A stretch of DNA of 64,000 bases, taken from positions 1 to 64,000 of the forward strand of contig CAZNDG010000010.1 in NCBI GenBank assembly GCA_964571695.1, written 5' to 3'. Both the position numbers and the translations under genes were made by a program. This DNA comes from UBA8958 sp964571695 (GTDB lineage Bacteria; Desulfobacterota; Syntrophia; Syntrophales; UBA8958). Of this stretch, positions 19,929-28,856 are shown one piece after another. Position 1 is the stretch's first letter, and the number at the start of each line of letters is the position of its first letter. Under the pieces are notes generated by a model. It was not told the DNA's origin. It was given only the letters and a program-made list of their open reading frames with translations, and did not search any database.

Positions 19929-20627
19929 TCAAACCCCGAGAATCCTGATCTTTCTGCGCAGGGCATCCACATCCTTCACGATGATTTTATTGGCGGTGGT
20001 GAGCAGATGGCCCTTTTCCCGCCATCCCTTGATCGCCTTGTTGACGCTTTCCCGCTTGGCCCCGATGGTGGCCGCCAGTTCCTTCTGAGAAAGGGAAAGC
20101 TCCACCACCTGCTCCGTCGTGCCGAGCTGCTGTTGTTGATGTTCCGCCAGTTCCACGAGCTTTTTCGCCAGCCGGGCGGAGACACTGAGGAATACCGAAT
20201 CTTCGAGGAAATCGTCGGCCTTGCGGAGGCGATCGGACAGGGCGGCCAGAATCGCCCTGACCGCCGTTTCGTTTTTCATCACAAAGGCAATGAAATCGCT
20301 GCGACACAGGATATAGACCTGCGTCGTCTCAAGGGCGATCACGTCCGCGGAACGGGTCTTGCCGTCCAGCAGGGCCATTTCTCCCAGGAAATCTCCCTTG
20401 GACAGGATGGCCAGGATGACCTCGTCTTCGAGGACCGATTTGCGCGTCACCTTGACGCTGCCGGAATCGACGAGAAACAGGGCGGTCCCTTCATCGCCCC
20501 GGCGGAACAGCACCTCCCCTTTTTTCAGGACCTTGGTCCGGAGCACCGCCGCCACCTTGCGGCAGTCCTCCAATTGCAGGCCTTTGAAAAGAGGGACCTT
20601 CTTGATGAGGGATTCGGGAACCGACAT
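19929..20627 (-). CDS. Crp/Fnr-family transcription regulator
   Basis: 232 residues. An N-terminal cyclic-nucleotide-binding fold (about 10-125) has the phosphate-binding cassette GEMALLDGKTRSADVIA (82-98), where Arg92-Ser93 match the cAMP-binding Arg-Ser of E. coli Crp. A dimer helix (about 122-145) follows, then a winged helix. The recognition helix KRESVNKAIKGW places Arg192, Glu193 and Lys197 where E. coli Crp has Arg180, Glu181 and Arg185, the TGTGA-reading residues. No cysteine cluster of the Fnr type is seen. It is the last gene of the T2SS locus, 43 bp after the cohesin gene, and faces a perfect TGTGA-N6-TCACA site. Inferred role: cAMP-responsive activator of the dockerin-protein genes in this window. 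HcpR-like regulators recognise similar palindromes and remain an alternative. Confidence 0.88.
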   Translation of the reverse strand: MSVPESLIKKVPLFKGLQLEDCRKVAAVLRTKVLKKGEVLFRRGDEGTALFLVDSGSVKVTRKSVLEDEVILAILSKGDFLGEMALLDGKTRSADVIALETTQVYILCRSDFIAFVMKNETAVRAILAALSDRLRKADDFLEDSVFLSVSARLAKKLVELAEHQQQQLGTTEQVVELSLSQKELAATIGAKRESVNKAIKGWREKGHLLTTANKIIVKDVDALRRKIRILGV

Positions 20628-20670
20628 GATCTTATCTCCTTTGCTTGTGAGATTACGACATTATGTCCGG

Positions 20671-21162
20671 TTAGGGGATAATCGTGATATTGCCTCTCTT
20701 TGCCGTCGCTTTCACCTCGGTCAATTGCTCGGTCATTAATTGTACCTCTTTGAATTCCACGCGGGTCTGGTTTTCCCGGACATCCTTTTTGACCTGAAAA
20801 GTCAGGTTCATGAGGGTGACATCCCTGCCTGTGATCCCCCTGGCCCCGGCCATGACAATGACCAACCTTCCGGGGTTCTTGTCGTTGACGATGTGCATGA
20901 GGGAGTTGGTATGATTCGTCTTTTCGCCCCCGATAAACTGCAGCACCCGGACATCATAGGTAATGACCAGTTTGACGCCGGCCAGTTTGCCGATCTCGTC
21001 GATCATCACGGGAACGACGAATTTCTGGCTGTTCTTTGCCTTCAGCTCCGGGATATAAACCTCCGCCGCCCCGGCCGCCGCACCTCCCCAGGAATACGCC
21101 AGCATCGCCACCGCCAGGGACAGCAGCAATCTTCTAACCGTATCAGCCATCGATATCCGCAT
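20671..21162 (-). CDS. Secreted single-cohesin-domain protein
   Basis: 163 residues: a signal peptide (LLLSLAVAMLAYSWGGAAAGA) and one cohesin-type beta-sandwich. Cohesin features are the opening strands (YIPELKAKNSQKFVVPVMID), the GVKLVITYDVRVLQF strand, the GRLVIVMAGARGI strand and VTLMNLTFQVKK. Cohesins bind dockerins; at least five proteins here carry dockerin modules. There is no membrane anchor, sortase signal or lipobox, so it may attach through another protein or act in the periplasm. The start overlaps the end of gspE by 20 bp; a second ATG at 21150 is also possible. Its place between gspE and the Crp-like gene ties it to secretion of dockerin cargo. Confidence 0.75.
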   Translation of the reverse strand: MRISMADTVRRLLLSLAVAMLAYSWGGAAAGAAEVYIPELKAKNSQKFVVPVMIDEIGKLAGVKLVITYDVRVLQFIGGEKTNHTNSLMHIVNDKNPGRLVIVMAGARGITGRDVTLMNLTFQVKKDVRENQTRVEFKEVQLMTEQLTEVKATAKRGNITIIP

Positions 21163-22894
21163 CCGCCTCCCGCTTCAAGATTCTCGTTACCCGGAAAACC
21201 TCCTCGATGGTGGTCACCCCTTCCAACACCTTTTTCGCCCCGTCCCGGACGAGGCTGACCATGCCCCGCGCCACCGCCAGATCACTGATCTGATTGGAAT
21301 CCGATGTCTTCAGGATGAGCCTCTTGAGCGGTTCATCCATGATCATGATTTCGAAGATGGCCGTCCGGCCCCGGTAACCGGTATGCATACAGGCCTGGCA
21401 GCCCTTTTTCTGAAAGATCGTGTCGCCTTTCACCGCCGACGGCTCTATGCCGAGGTTGTAGAGTGACTCCGCATCGGGGAGATATGGCTCCTTACATTTC
21501 GGACAGAGGACCCGGACAAGGCGCTGGGCGATGATGGCGATTACCGACGAGGTCACGAGAAAGGGTTCGATGCCCATATCGATGATCCTGGTCACGGCGC
21601 TGGCGGCGTCGTTGGTATGGAGGGTGGAAAAGACAAGATGGCCGGTGAGGGAGGACTGGATGGCGATTTCCGCCGTCTCCTGGTCCCGGATCTCCCCCAC
21701 GAGGATGACATCCGGGTCCTGACGGACGATGGATCGCAGTCCCTGGGCGAAAGTGAGGTCGATCTTCGGGTTGACCTGGATCTGGCCGATCCCGTCGATC
21801 TGATATTCGATGGGATCCTCGATGGTGATGATGTTGATCCCCGGCTTGTTGATCGTGGTCAGGGCGGCATACAGGGTGGTGGTCTTGCCGCTTCCCGTGG
21901 GACCCGTTACCAGAATGATGCCGTAGGGCGATTTGATGAGCTTGTCGAAAAGACTGATGGACTCCCGATCCATCCCAAGATCGGAAAGTTGCAGGATCGC
22001 CGCCGATTTGTCGAGTATTCTCAGGACCACCCGCTCGCCAAAGGCGGTGGGCAGTACGGACACCCGGATATCAACGCTGCGGTCGGCGATCTTGATCTCG
22101 ATCCTCCCGTCCTGGGGCAGGCGTTTCTCCGCGATGTTTAGCCGGGCCATGATCTTCACCCGGGAGGTCAGGGAGGACTGGATCTTCCGGGGCAGACTCA
22201 AGATGTCGTAGAGGATCCCGTCGATCCGGTAACGGACTTTCAGGGAGCTCTGATAGGGCTCGATATGGATGTCGCTGGCCCGATCCTTGATGGCCCCGGA
22301 CAGGAGCAGGTTCACCAGTTTGATGATGGGGGCGTCGCTCGTTTCGTCGAGGAGATCCCCCGTCTCCTCGATCTCGGAGATGATGCTGTCCGTGGATTCC
22401 TCGCTCATCTCCTCGAAGAATTCCTTGGCGGTGCTCCGGCTCAGGTCATAGGCCATGTTGATGGCCCCGGCAATCGCCTCCTGCGTGGAAAGGACCACCC
22501 GGATACCGCCGCCGTCGCCCGGGGAAAGGAGATGGCGGATATCGTCCGCCGTTTGAAAAGAAAAGGGGTCGTTGACGGCGATGACGAGCCCTTCCGGCGT
22601 TTCCAGAGGTATCAGGCGGTTTCTCTTCAGGTACTGGATGGGCAGCCGCTCCGTAAATTCCGTGTTGATGTGGTCGATGGGCAGCGAAGGCCAGAAGGGA
22701 AGAGAAAACTGATCGCTCATCGTCCGGAGTACCTCCGGTTCATTCATGAGCTTTTTCTGGATCAAAAGGTCCACCAGACTCTCCTCGCCGTTCCGGGTCA
22801 GGGACAGGAGCTCCGCCAGGGCCTCCGGCGAAACGCCGGCCAACTGCAACCGTTCCTCGAGGGTCATCCGGACAGCGGATGTCAAAGGTGTCAT
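21143..22894 (-). CDS. gspE: Type II secretion ATPase GspE
   Basis: 583 residues, the cytoplasmic hexameric ATPase that drives pseudopilus assembly. An N-terminal GspE/PilB N1-type domain (about 1-150) leads into the catalytic domain with Walker A GPTGSGKTTTLY, the Asp box ITIEDPIEYQI, Walker B-region RQDPDVILVGEIRD and the His box STLHTNDA. A four-cysteine zinc motif (CPKC ... CQAC) marks it as GspE/PilB type rather than PilT. All catalytic motifs are intact and the length is normal. It overlaps the cohesin gene downstream, and a short frame upstream ends in an ATGA overlap with its start. Confidence 0.97.
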   Translation of the reverse strand: MTPLTSAVRMTLEERLQLAGVSPEALAELLSLTRNGEESLVDLLIQKKLMNEPEVLRTMSDQFSLPFWPSLPIDHINTEFTERLPIQYLKRNRLIPLETPEGLVIAVNDPFSFQTADDIRHLLSPGDGGGIRVVLSTQEAIAGAINMAYDLSRSTAKEFFEEMSEESTDSIISEIEETGDLLDETSDAPIIKLVNLLLSGAIKDRASDIHIEPYQSSLKVRYRIDGILYDILSLPRKIQSSLTSRVKIMARLNIAEKRLPQDGRIEIKIADRSVDIRVSVLPTAFGERVVLRILDKSAAILQLSDLGMDRESISLFDKLIKSPYGIILVTGPTGSGKTTTLYAALTTINKPGINIITIEDPIEYQIDGIGQIQVNPKIDLTFAQGLRSIVRQDPDVILVGEIRDQETAEIAIQSSLTGHLVFSTLHTNDAASAVTRIIDMGIEPFLVTSSVIAIIAQRLVRVLCPKCKEPYLPDAESLYNLGIEPSAVKGDTIFQKKGCQACMHTGYRGRTAIFEIMIMDEPLKRLILKTSDSNQISDLAVARGMVSLVRDGAKKVLEGVTTIEEVFRVTRILKREADADIDG

Positions 22895-23001
22895 CGCACG
22901 TCCTCGGTCATGAACGACTCGCGGAAGTTCGAAACCTTCCGGCGCTTACAAAGCTCTTCATATCGTCCATCGCCGCGAAAATTGCCCTTCCTGTTTTCCA
23001 T
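22891..23001 (-). CDS. Possible 36-residue peptide between gspD and gspE
   Basis: A short frame with ATG at 23001 preceded by AGGGAAGAC, a good ribosome-binding site. It is basic (MENRKGNFRGDGRYEELCKR...) and its TGA overlaps the gspE start as ATGA, the arrangement used for translational coupling through the rest of this operon. No family recognised. It may be a real small protein, a translational coupling device or chance. Confidence 0.35.
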   Translation of the reverse strand: MENRKGNFRGDGRYEELCKRRKVSNFRESFMTEDVR

Positions 23002-23008
23002 GTCTTCC

Positions 23009-25726
23009 CTATTGGGCCGTCTTGGCCGGTTCCTGCTTCTGCTTGTCCTTCTTCGGGTCGTACATGCGGATGACGCCCTCCTCTATCTGCCCGATCTCAT
23101 TGGATTTCATCTTGTAGATTGCCGCCGCGTCGGCCTGGTTGCGGACGATGCGCGGGGTGATGAAGATAAACAGATTGGATTTTCCCTTGGCCTTGTAGCG
23201 GTACTTGAACAACCAGCCGAGGAGGGGGATGTCCCCCAGGATGGGGATCTTGTCCTCCCGGACCTCCGTCTCGTCGTTGATCAATCCGCCGATGACGATG
23301 GTCTCGCCGTCCTTCACCACCACGGCCGTCTTGGCGGCCCGCTTGTAGGTCGTGGGGCGGAAATCTGCCGAGGACGCCGTATCGATGCGGGTCACCTGCT
23401 GGTCGATCTTGAGGCGGACGAAGTTGTCCTCGTTTATGTGAGGGTTCACCTTGAGGATAATCCCCACGTCCTTGTATTCATAGTTGCTGTAGTTGATCTG
23501 GGTGCCCGTGGAGGAGGTGTCCTGACGGGTGATGTAAGGGACATTCTTGCCGACGTTGATCTCCGCGTCCTCGTTGTCCAGGGTCAGCAACTGGGGGGTC
23601 GCCAGGACGGAGACGTCGGAATCGCCGCGGTAGGCCTGAAATACCGCCCCAATATTGGGAAAGATGATCCCGCCGATATTGATCCCGGCGCCGAGGACGC
23701 CGACGGCGAAGCTGCTGGCGGGAAAGGTCGCCATACTGGTAGTGGTGTCAACCGTCGGGAACGCGGAGGTGCCACCGCCGCTGAAACTTGCCACCCCGAT
23801 GGTGCTCGCGTCCGTGCCGCCGGCGCCGAGTCCGGCCACCGGACCGGCCCCGAAGTTCTTGACGGCGTGCCATTCAACCCCCAGCTTGAAGTCCTTGCCT
23901 TCGGAAACCTCCATGATGAGGGCCTCGATATACACCATGGGCCGGGGCACATCCAACTGTTTGATGATGGATTCGATGATGGTGTAGTCACCCCGCTCCG
24001 CCGTGATGATCAGGGTGTTCGTCGCCTTGTCCGCCACGATCTGGACGTCCTTGGACAGGACGGCCTTGCCGGCAGCCTGGCCGCCCTTGGCGTCTTTGGG
24101 CAGGTTCATGAGGACCTTGGCGAGATCCTCGGCGGTGGCGTTCTGAAGGCGGTAGATGTGGAGTAGCGACTCACCCCTGGTGACCCCCTTGTCCATCATG
24201 GCGATAAGATTCTTAACCCGCGCCGTATCCGCCTCGCTGGCCAGAAGGAGGATGGCGTTCGTCCGCTCCTCCGCCACGATGCGGATGGGGGCGATCCCCT
24301 TCTGCTGCTGGAACATGGACGTCAACGATTTCACCACCTCGGAAGCGGTGGCGAATTTCAGGGGGATGTAGGATATCTGTTCCCCCACCCCTTCCACGTC
24401 AAGGGCGCCGATGATCTCCTGGAGACGCCTGATGTTGGAGAGGACGTCGGTGACGATGAGCATCCCCGTGGGCGCATAGGCCAGGACAATGCTGGTCTTG
24501 GAGACCAGGGGCTCGATGATCTTTTTCATCTCGTCGGCATTGGCGTATTCCAGGGAGATGATCTGGGTCACGATCCGGTCCTCCGGTTTATGCACATCCT
24601 CGTCGATCCGGGTTTCCACCCCCTTGCCCCGGACTTCCATGGCGGGAACTATCTTGATCACATCCCCCGCCGGCACCGTGGCAAAACCGTGAATCTCCAG
24701 GACCGACTGGAAGACCTTGTAAACCTCGTCCACCGGGATCTTCTTCGGGGAGACGACCGTCACCTTTCCCTTGACCTTGTCGTCAATGACAAAGTTTTTC
24801 CCCGTCAACTCACTGACGAATTTTACGAATACCTGGATATCGACGTTGTCGAAATCGATGGTTACGTAACGGGTGTCCTTACCCGCGGGATGGGCCGCGG
24901 GCGCGGCCGGATGAGCTGCAGGAGGCGCCGCTTGCGCCGGTGGATGTACCGCCGAGGGAGTTTTAGGATGGGCGGCGGCGGCGGCCGGTTGAACGGCAGG
25001 AGGCGGCGAAGCCGGTTGACCCGCCGGTTTTACCGGTGTTGCCGCCGGAGCCGGTCGGGGAGTCACCGCCGGCGCTGCCGGTGCAGCCGTCCGGACCGGA
25101 GCGGCCGGGCGGGCATATGCCGCGGGCGGCGGCGCGGCGGCGACGGACCGCGCCGGGGACACGGTCCGTGGGGCAGTTGCCGGCATGGACGATCCGGATG
25201 ACGGCGCCGCCGGAGATGACTGTTTTGTTGCCGCCGGCCGGTGGACACCGGCAGTGCTTGCGGCGGCAGCCGGGGCTGAAGAGGCGGAAACCGAAGCGAT
25301 TTGCCCCCGTGAAGAAGCAGTTGCGGTGGGCGGGGCCTTCACCGGCGCGGGAGCGGCGGTTTGAGGGGTCGCCGTCACAGGCGGCGGCGCCTTCCCGGTT
25401 GCGGGGACCGGCGCCGCGACAATGGGGGAGGCGGCGGCCTCCACGGCCCGGCGGAACCCCGCCTGGATGGCCTGAGCCTCCGATGCAAATTCGATACGGT
25501 CATCGGCCCGTACCGTATCGTAGCCCCTCATGCCCGGCAGGAAATACTGCCGGGTGGATTTGCTGGCGGCGATCTTCCCCTGCCGGGCCGTATCGGCCGG
25601 CCGGGGCTCTTCACCGGCGATTCTAACCCCCTGAGCGGTCACCGGCATCAGACAAATCAGGAGACATAGGGTCAGAAACAGCCCATACGCCGTCTTTTTG
25701 ATCAATATATCGTACAACTGCCTCAT
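23009..25726 (-). CDS. gspD: Type II secretion outer-membrane secretin GspD with extended N-terminus
   Basis: 905 residues, larger than the usual 650-750. Signal-type hydrophobic segment at about 12-32. Residues about 50-95 (SKSTRQYFLPG, RIEFASEAQAIQAGFRRAV) resemble the small Ada-type zinc fold but without its cysteines. An Ala/Pro-rich linker (about 100-290) separates this from the N0 domain (TIDFDNVDIQVFVKFVSELT), N1-N3 repeats and the secretin barrel domain with IPILGDIPLLGWLFKYR and a FIFITPRIV end. The C-terminal Lys/Gln-rich tail may bind a pilotin; no lipobox is seen. It overlaps the TPR gene upstream by 4 bp. Confidence 0.95.
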   Translation of the reverse strand: MRQLYDILIKKTAYGLFLTLCLLICLMPVTAQGVRIAGEEPRPADTARQGKIAASKSTRQYFLPGMRGYDTVRADDRIEFASEAQAIQAGFRRAVEAAASPIVAAPVPATGKAPPPVTATPQTAAPAPVKAPPTATASSRGQIASVSASSAPAAAASTAGVHRPAATKQSSPAAPSSGSSMPATAPRTVSPARSVAAAPPPAAYARPAAPVRTAAPAAPAVTPRPAPAATPVKPAGQPASPPPAVQPAAAAAHPKTPSAVHPPAQAAPPAAHPAAPAAHPAGKDTRYVTIDFDNVDIQVFVKFVSELTGKNFVIDDKVKGKVTVVSPKKIPVDEVYKVFQSVLEIHGFATVPAGDVIKIVPAMEVRGKGVETRIDEDVHKPEDRIVTQIISLEYANADEMKKIIEPLVSKTSIVLAYAPTGMLIVTDVLSNIRRLQEIIGALDVEGVGEQISYIPLKFATASEVVKSLTSMFQQQKGIAPIRIVAEERTNAILLLASEADTARVKNLIAMMDKGVTRGESLLHIYRLQNATAEDLAKVLMNLPKDAKGGQAAGKAVLSKDVQIVADKATNTLIITAERGDYTIIESIIKQLDVPRPMVYIEALIMEVSEGKDFKLGVEWHAVKNFGAGPVAGLGAGGTDASTIGVASFSGGGTSAFPTVDTTTSMATFPASSFAVGVLGAGINIGGIIFPNIGAVFQAYRGDSDVSVLATPQLLTLDNEDAEINVGKNVPYITRQDTSSTGTQINYSNYEYKDVGIILKVNPHINEDNFVRLKIDQQVTRIDTASSADFRPTTYKRAAKTAVVVKDGETIVIGGLINDETEVREDKIPILGDIPLLGWLFKYRYKAKGKSNLFIFITPRIVRNQADAAAIYKMKSNEIGQIEEGVIRMYDPKKDKQKQEPAKTAQ

Positions 25727-26919
25727 TTATCCTTCCCTTCGCCCACGAAGGACATGAACTCCGGGGCGGCGCTGATTTTTTTCAGATCTCCGTCGGATCT
25801 CGCCCATACCCTGACCTCCGGATTGATCGCCGCCGCCTTCTTTAGATACTTCAAAGAATTGGCCACATCGCGATACTGGGCGTAAAGACAGGCCAGATTA
25901 TAATAAGGATCCACATAACCGGGCTTTGCCGCTATCGCCCGCTCGAAGAGCCGCATGGCATGGCCGCTCTGTTGCCGCTGCATATAGATGACGCCCAGAT
26001 TGTTCAAGGCCTCCACGTGCCGCGGGTCCTTTGCCAAAAGACGGCTGTACAACCGGGCCGCCTGGTCGGGATCGCGGCGCTGCTGGCTGGCCAGGGCATC
26101 CTGATACAGGCGCTGCACCTCCTCGGTTTTGCCGGCCTTTAGGGGCATCTCCGGACGCGCGGGCCGGGTTTCCCGGCCCTGCTTGGCCCGGGGGGGAGAC
26201 GATTGCACCGTGGCGGCAGGCCGGGCCGGCGGCGTCTTTGTCACCACGGCGGCCGGCGGCGTTTCCCTTGCCGGCGCCGACGCCGGCGCGGGAGATGCAA
26301 CGGCAGCAGCCTGTTTCGTTGTATTCTCCACCCTCTTTGCCGTCAGTCCCACCGTTCCGGTGGCGGGAGCCGATCTCACCGGCGCCGTTTTTCCTGTCGG
26401 AGACGCTGTTTGCGCCGACGTCTGCGCCGGGGATGCGGGGGCCGGCTGTTTCGCTGCGCTCTCCGGCCACTTTCCCGGCGGCGACGCCGTTCCGGCAGAG
26501 ACGGTGCCGGGGGCCGGGGGCCCCTGATAGACACCCTGCGCCGTCTCTTTCGGGGGCGCCGCAGCACCCGGCGTGGGGGGCAACGACACCGGTTGTCCGC
26601 TAACCGCCGTCGCCCCGGCCGATGACGTTCCCGCCGACGGCGGCACGGGCGAAGAAGTTACGGCGACGCCTGCCGCCGGCGGAGAGGCCGTAGTCGCCAG
26701 CCTCGCCGCATTTCTGGACGAATTGTCACCGCTCCAAAGATACAAAACCGACGCGACGGCGGCCACCGCTACAACGACGGCTATCACCACCGCAACCGGT
26801 GCGTATTTCCCCCTCTTCCTGTCCGGAAGGGGCGCCGGGACAATGACGGACTGAATGTTACCGGAACTCTTGTCTTTTTCTTTCTGTGCCTTGGTCAGGG
26901 CTTCATTGATATAACTCAT
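25723..26919 (-). CDS. GspB-like inner-membrane protein with C-terminal TPRs
   Basis: 398 residues. The start MSYINEALTKAQKEKD matches the N-terminal signature of GspB/ExeB-type partners. One membrane helix follows (about 38-62), then a long Pro/Ala/Thr-rich periplasmic linker (about 65-265) and about three TPR units (about 270-370, e.g. VEALNNLGVIYMQRQQSGHAM). Classical GspB has a different C-terminal domain, so the TPR tail is a variant. It lies directly between the gspA-type ATPase gene and gspD, as expected for the GspA-GspB pair that helps seat the secretin across peptidoglycan. Confidence 0.75.
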   Translation of the reverse strand: MSYINEALTKAQKEKDKSSGNIQSVIVPAPLPDRKRGKYAPVAVVIAVVVAVAAVASVLYLWSGDNSSRNAARLATTASPPAAGVAVTSSPVPPSAGTSSAGATAVSGQPVSLPPTPGAAAPPKETAQGVYQGPPAPGTVSAGTASPPGKWPESAAKQPAPASPAQTSAQTASPTGKTAPVRSAPATGTVGLTAKRVENTTKQAAAVASPAPASAPARETPPAAVVTKTPPARPAATVQSSPPRAKQGRETRPARPEMPLKAGKTEEVQRLYQDALASQQRRDPDQAARLYSRLLAKDPRHVEALNNLGVIYMQRQQSGHAMRLFERAIAAKPGYVDPYYNLACLYAQYRDVANSLKYLKKAAAINPEVRVWARSDGDLKKISAAPEFMSFVGEGKDK

Positions 26920-26927
26920 TTTTACCT

Positions 26928-27785
26928 TTAGTCAAGAAATTTGAAGAACCGTCTCTTAGGTCTGCGATAATGAGGACCCATATCTTTTATAGCATCTTTT
27001 ACCGTCTTACCGTCGATGGTAAAACCGTCCCGGGTATAGGCAATCAGGAGGCACCGGTCGCAGATGGCGTTGATCCGCCGTGGTACGCCCCGGGAATAGG
27101 AATGGATCAAACGGTAGGCAAAGGGGGTAAATATAATCCGTCCCCGGCCGCCCCCCACGGCCAGGCGGTGCTCGATATAGGCCTTGACCTGGTTCAGGTC
27201 CAGGGATTCGAGGTGATAGCGGACGGTGATCCGTTCGTTGAGCTGCCGCAAGACCGGCAGGAGCAGCAGGTCCCGCAGTTCCGGCTGGCCGATGAGGACG
27301 ATCTGGATGAGTTTTTCCCGCTCCGTCTCGAGATTGGAGAGCATGCGGATCTGTTCCAGCACGCCGTGGGACAGGTTCTGGGCTTCATCGATGAGCAGGA
27401 CGGTGTTCCTGCCGGCGGCGAAATTGCGGAGGAGAAAATCGTTCAGCGCGTCGAGATAACGTTTCCGCGTTTTTTCACCGCCGTTGAGATGGACCTCGAA
27501 ACCGAACTCCTGGGCCAGGGTCTCCAGAAGTTCCATTTCCGAAAGGAAGGAGTTGAAAATCAACGCCGTGGTCGTCCTGTCGTCCAGTCCGGCCAGAAAG
27601 GAACGGCAGACGGTGGTCTTGCCCGTACCCACGTCGCCGGTGACCATGATGAAGCCCTTCTTCTCCCGGACCCCGTAAGTCAGGTGATTCAACGCCTCCT
27701 GATGGCGGTGGCCGGGGAAAAAGTACCGGGGGTCCGGGGACAGATTGAAGGGATTTTCCTTCAAACCGTAATAAGCCGCATACAT
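26928..27785 (-). CDS. GspA/ExeA-type ATPase
   Basis: 285 residues from the start MYAAYYGLKENPFNLSPDP; the frame is open 7 codons further up (27806), but family members begin at this motif and GGAG lies upstream of it. AAA+ ATPase with Walker A GDVGTGKTT and Walker B TVLLIDEAQNLS, sensor-like IVLIGQPEL and an Arg-rich C-terminus. It lacks the membrane and peptidoglycan-binding parts of full-length ExeA, which matches the short form common in delta-type T2SS loci. Works with the GspB-like protein encoded immediately downstream. Confidence 0.85.
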   Translation of the reverse strand: MYAAYYGLKENPFNLSPDPRYFFPGHRHQEALNHLTYGVREKKGFIMVTGDVGTGKTTVCRSFLAGLDDRTTTALIFNSFLSEMELLETLAQEFGFEVHLNGGEKTRKRYLDALNDFLLRNFAAGRNTVLLIDEAQNLSHGVLEQIRMLSNLETEREKLIQIVLIGQPELRDLLLLPVLRQLNERITVRYHLESLDLNQVKAYIEHRLAVGGGRGRIIFTPFAYRLIHSYSRGVPRRINAICDRCLLIAYTRDGFTIDGKTVKDAIKDMGPHYRRPKRRFFKFLD

Positions 27786-27809
27786 TACTGTTTCATCTCC
27801 ATGCAATCG

Positions 27810-28856
27810 TCACCGGAAGGTGTATTGATAGGCTTCCTGCCGGCCCTGTCTCTTGAGGCGCAGGGTCATGGGCGAACCGGATTTGAGCCGGTTGTAGAAA
27901 TTCACCATGTCGTCGGCGGTCTTGATCTGCCGGTCGTCGATACCCTGGATGATGTCGCCGTTGGTAACGCCTATCTTTTGAAAAATGCTGTCGGGTCGGA
28001 TGTTGCTGATCATGAAGCCATCCGGAACGCCCCCGGAGAAGTAAGGCCGGATCTGGGCCGTACTGAGGAGGGCACCCATGTCTTTCAGATAGCTGTTGAC
28101 TTCGGAACGGCTCAGGACCACGGACCCGGGCGCCACGGCCGGTCCGGAGTCCGGCGCCGCGCCTCCCGGCCGGCCGGCGGGGCTTCCGGGCGGCAGGATT
28201 GGCTGGACGGGCCTTTCCGACATCTTCAGGGTCAATTCCCGCTCCGCCGTCTTGAGGATCACGGCATTTCTGTTGATCTTCACCACCTGGGCCCCCAGCA
28301 CCGTGCCGCCCACCTTGTAGAGTACTTGCTTGTTCTTCCCCTTTTCCTCGATGATGGCGAAACCATAGCGGCTGTCTCCGGCCACCGTCCCCTTCAGGAC
28401 GAGGACCTGGGTGAGGTCCCCCGGTTCGTTGGCCTTCCCCGCCATCTGCTTTTCCGCCACGGTCTTGTCCGTGGATCCAAGGAGATTCCGGTCCATGATG
28501 ATTTTGTAGGCGTCGAAGGCCTCCTTCGCCGCCCCCGGTGACGCCGCGGTTGCCGCCGGCGGCGCCGGGCCGCCGGATATGCGGCCCATGAGCTGCAACC
28601 CGATGACTTTGTAGAAGATACCCACCCCGGCATATATGACGGCCGTCATGAACATTACGATGAGGAAGGGTTTGTACTTTTCCGCCTGAAGAGAGGCGGC
28701 GGTCGCCAGCAGGCTCCGGATATCCAGGTTGGAAACCGACAGATTGCGTACGTCCAAACGGGAGGCCAGCAGATCCCGGAAATCGAGCCGGCCGATTTTA
28801 AGGTTGCGCAAGTTCAACCTGGATATTTTATCCTTTATGATTTCAAAGTACTTCAA
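27810..28856 (-). CDS. gspC: Type II secretion inner-membrane clamp protein GspC with PDZ domain
   Basis: 348 residues. A cytoplasmic N-terminus (about 1-60) carries a repeated xLxxR pattern (LNLRNLKIGRLDFRDLLASR). Then come one membrane helix (about 65-88), an HR domain (about 110-210; YGFAIIEEKGKNKQVLYKVG) that contacts the secretin N0 domain, a Gly/Pro linker and a C-terminal PDZ domain (about 255-348; MISNIRPDSIFQKIGVTNGD, IKTADDMVNFYNRL) thought to recognise cargo. Its start overlaps the end of gspN by 4 bp. Confidence 0.93.
   Translation of the reverse strand: MKYFEIIKDKISRLNLRNLKIGRLDFRDLLASRLDVRNLSVSNLDIRSLLATAASLQAEKYKPFLIVMFMTAVIYAGVGIFYKVIGLQLMGRISGGPAPPAATAASPGAAKEAFDAYKIIMDRNLLGSTDKTVAEKQMAGKANEPGDLTQVLVLKGTVAGDSRYGFAIIEEKGKNKQVLYKVGGTVLGAQVVKINRNAVILKTAERELTLKMSERPVQPILPPGSPAGRPGGAAPDSGPAVAPGSVVLSRSEVNSYLKDMGALLSTAQIRPYFSGGVPDGFMISNIRPDSIFQKIGVTNGDIIQGIDDRQIKTADDMVNFYNRLKSGSPMTLRLKRQGRQEAYQYTFR

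Noticed and set aside
20643..20660. TGTGAGATTACGACA before the Crp-like gene as an autoregulatory site
   Set aside because: Only the left half matches; the right arm is GACAT rather than TCACA.
18881..24166. Long plus-strand open frames (e.g. 18881-19816 and 22265-24166) opposite the giant dockerin gene, gspE and gspD
   Set aside because: They mirror well-supported minus-strand genes, lack ribosome-binding sites and family motifs, and are products of GC-rich codon use.
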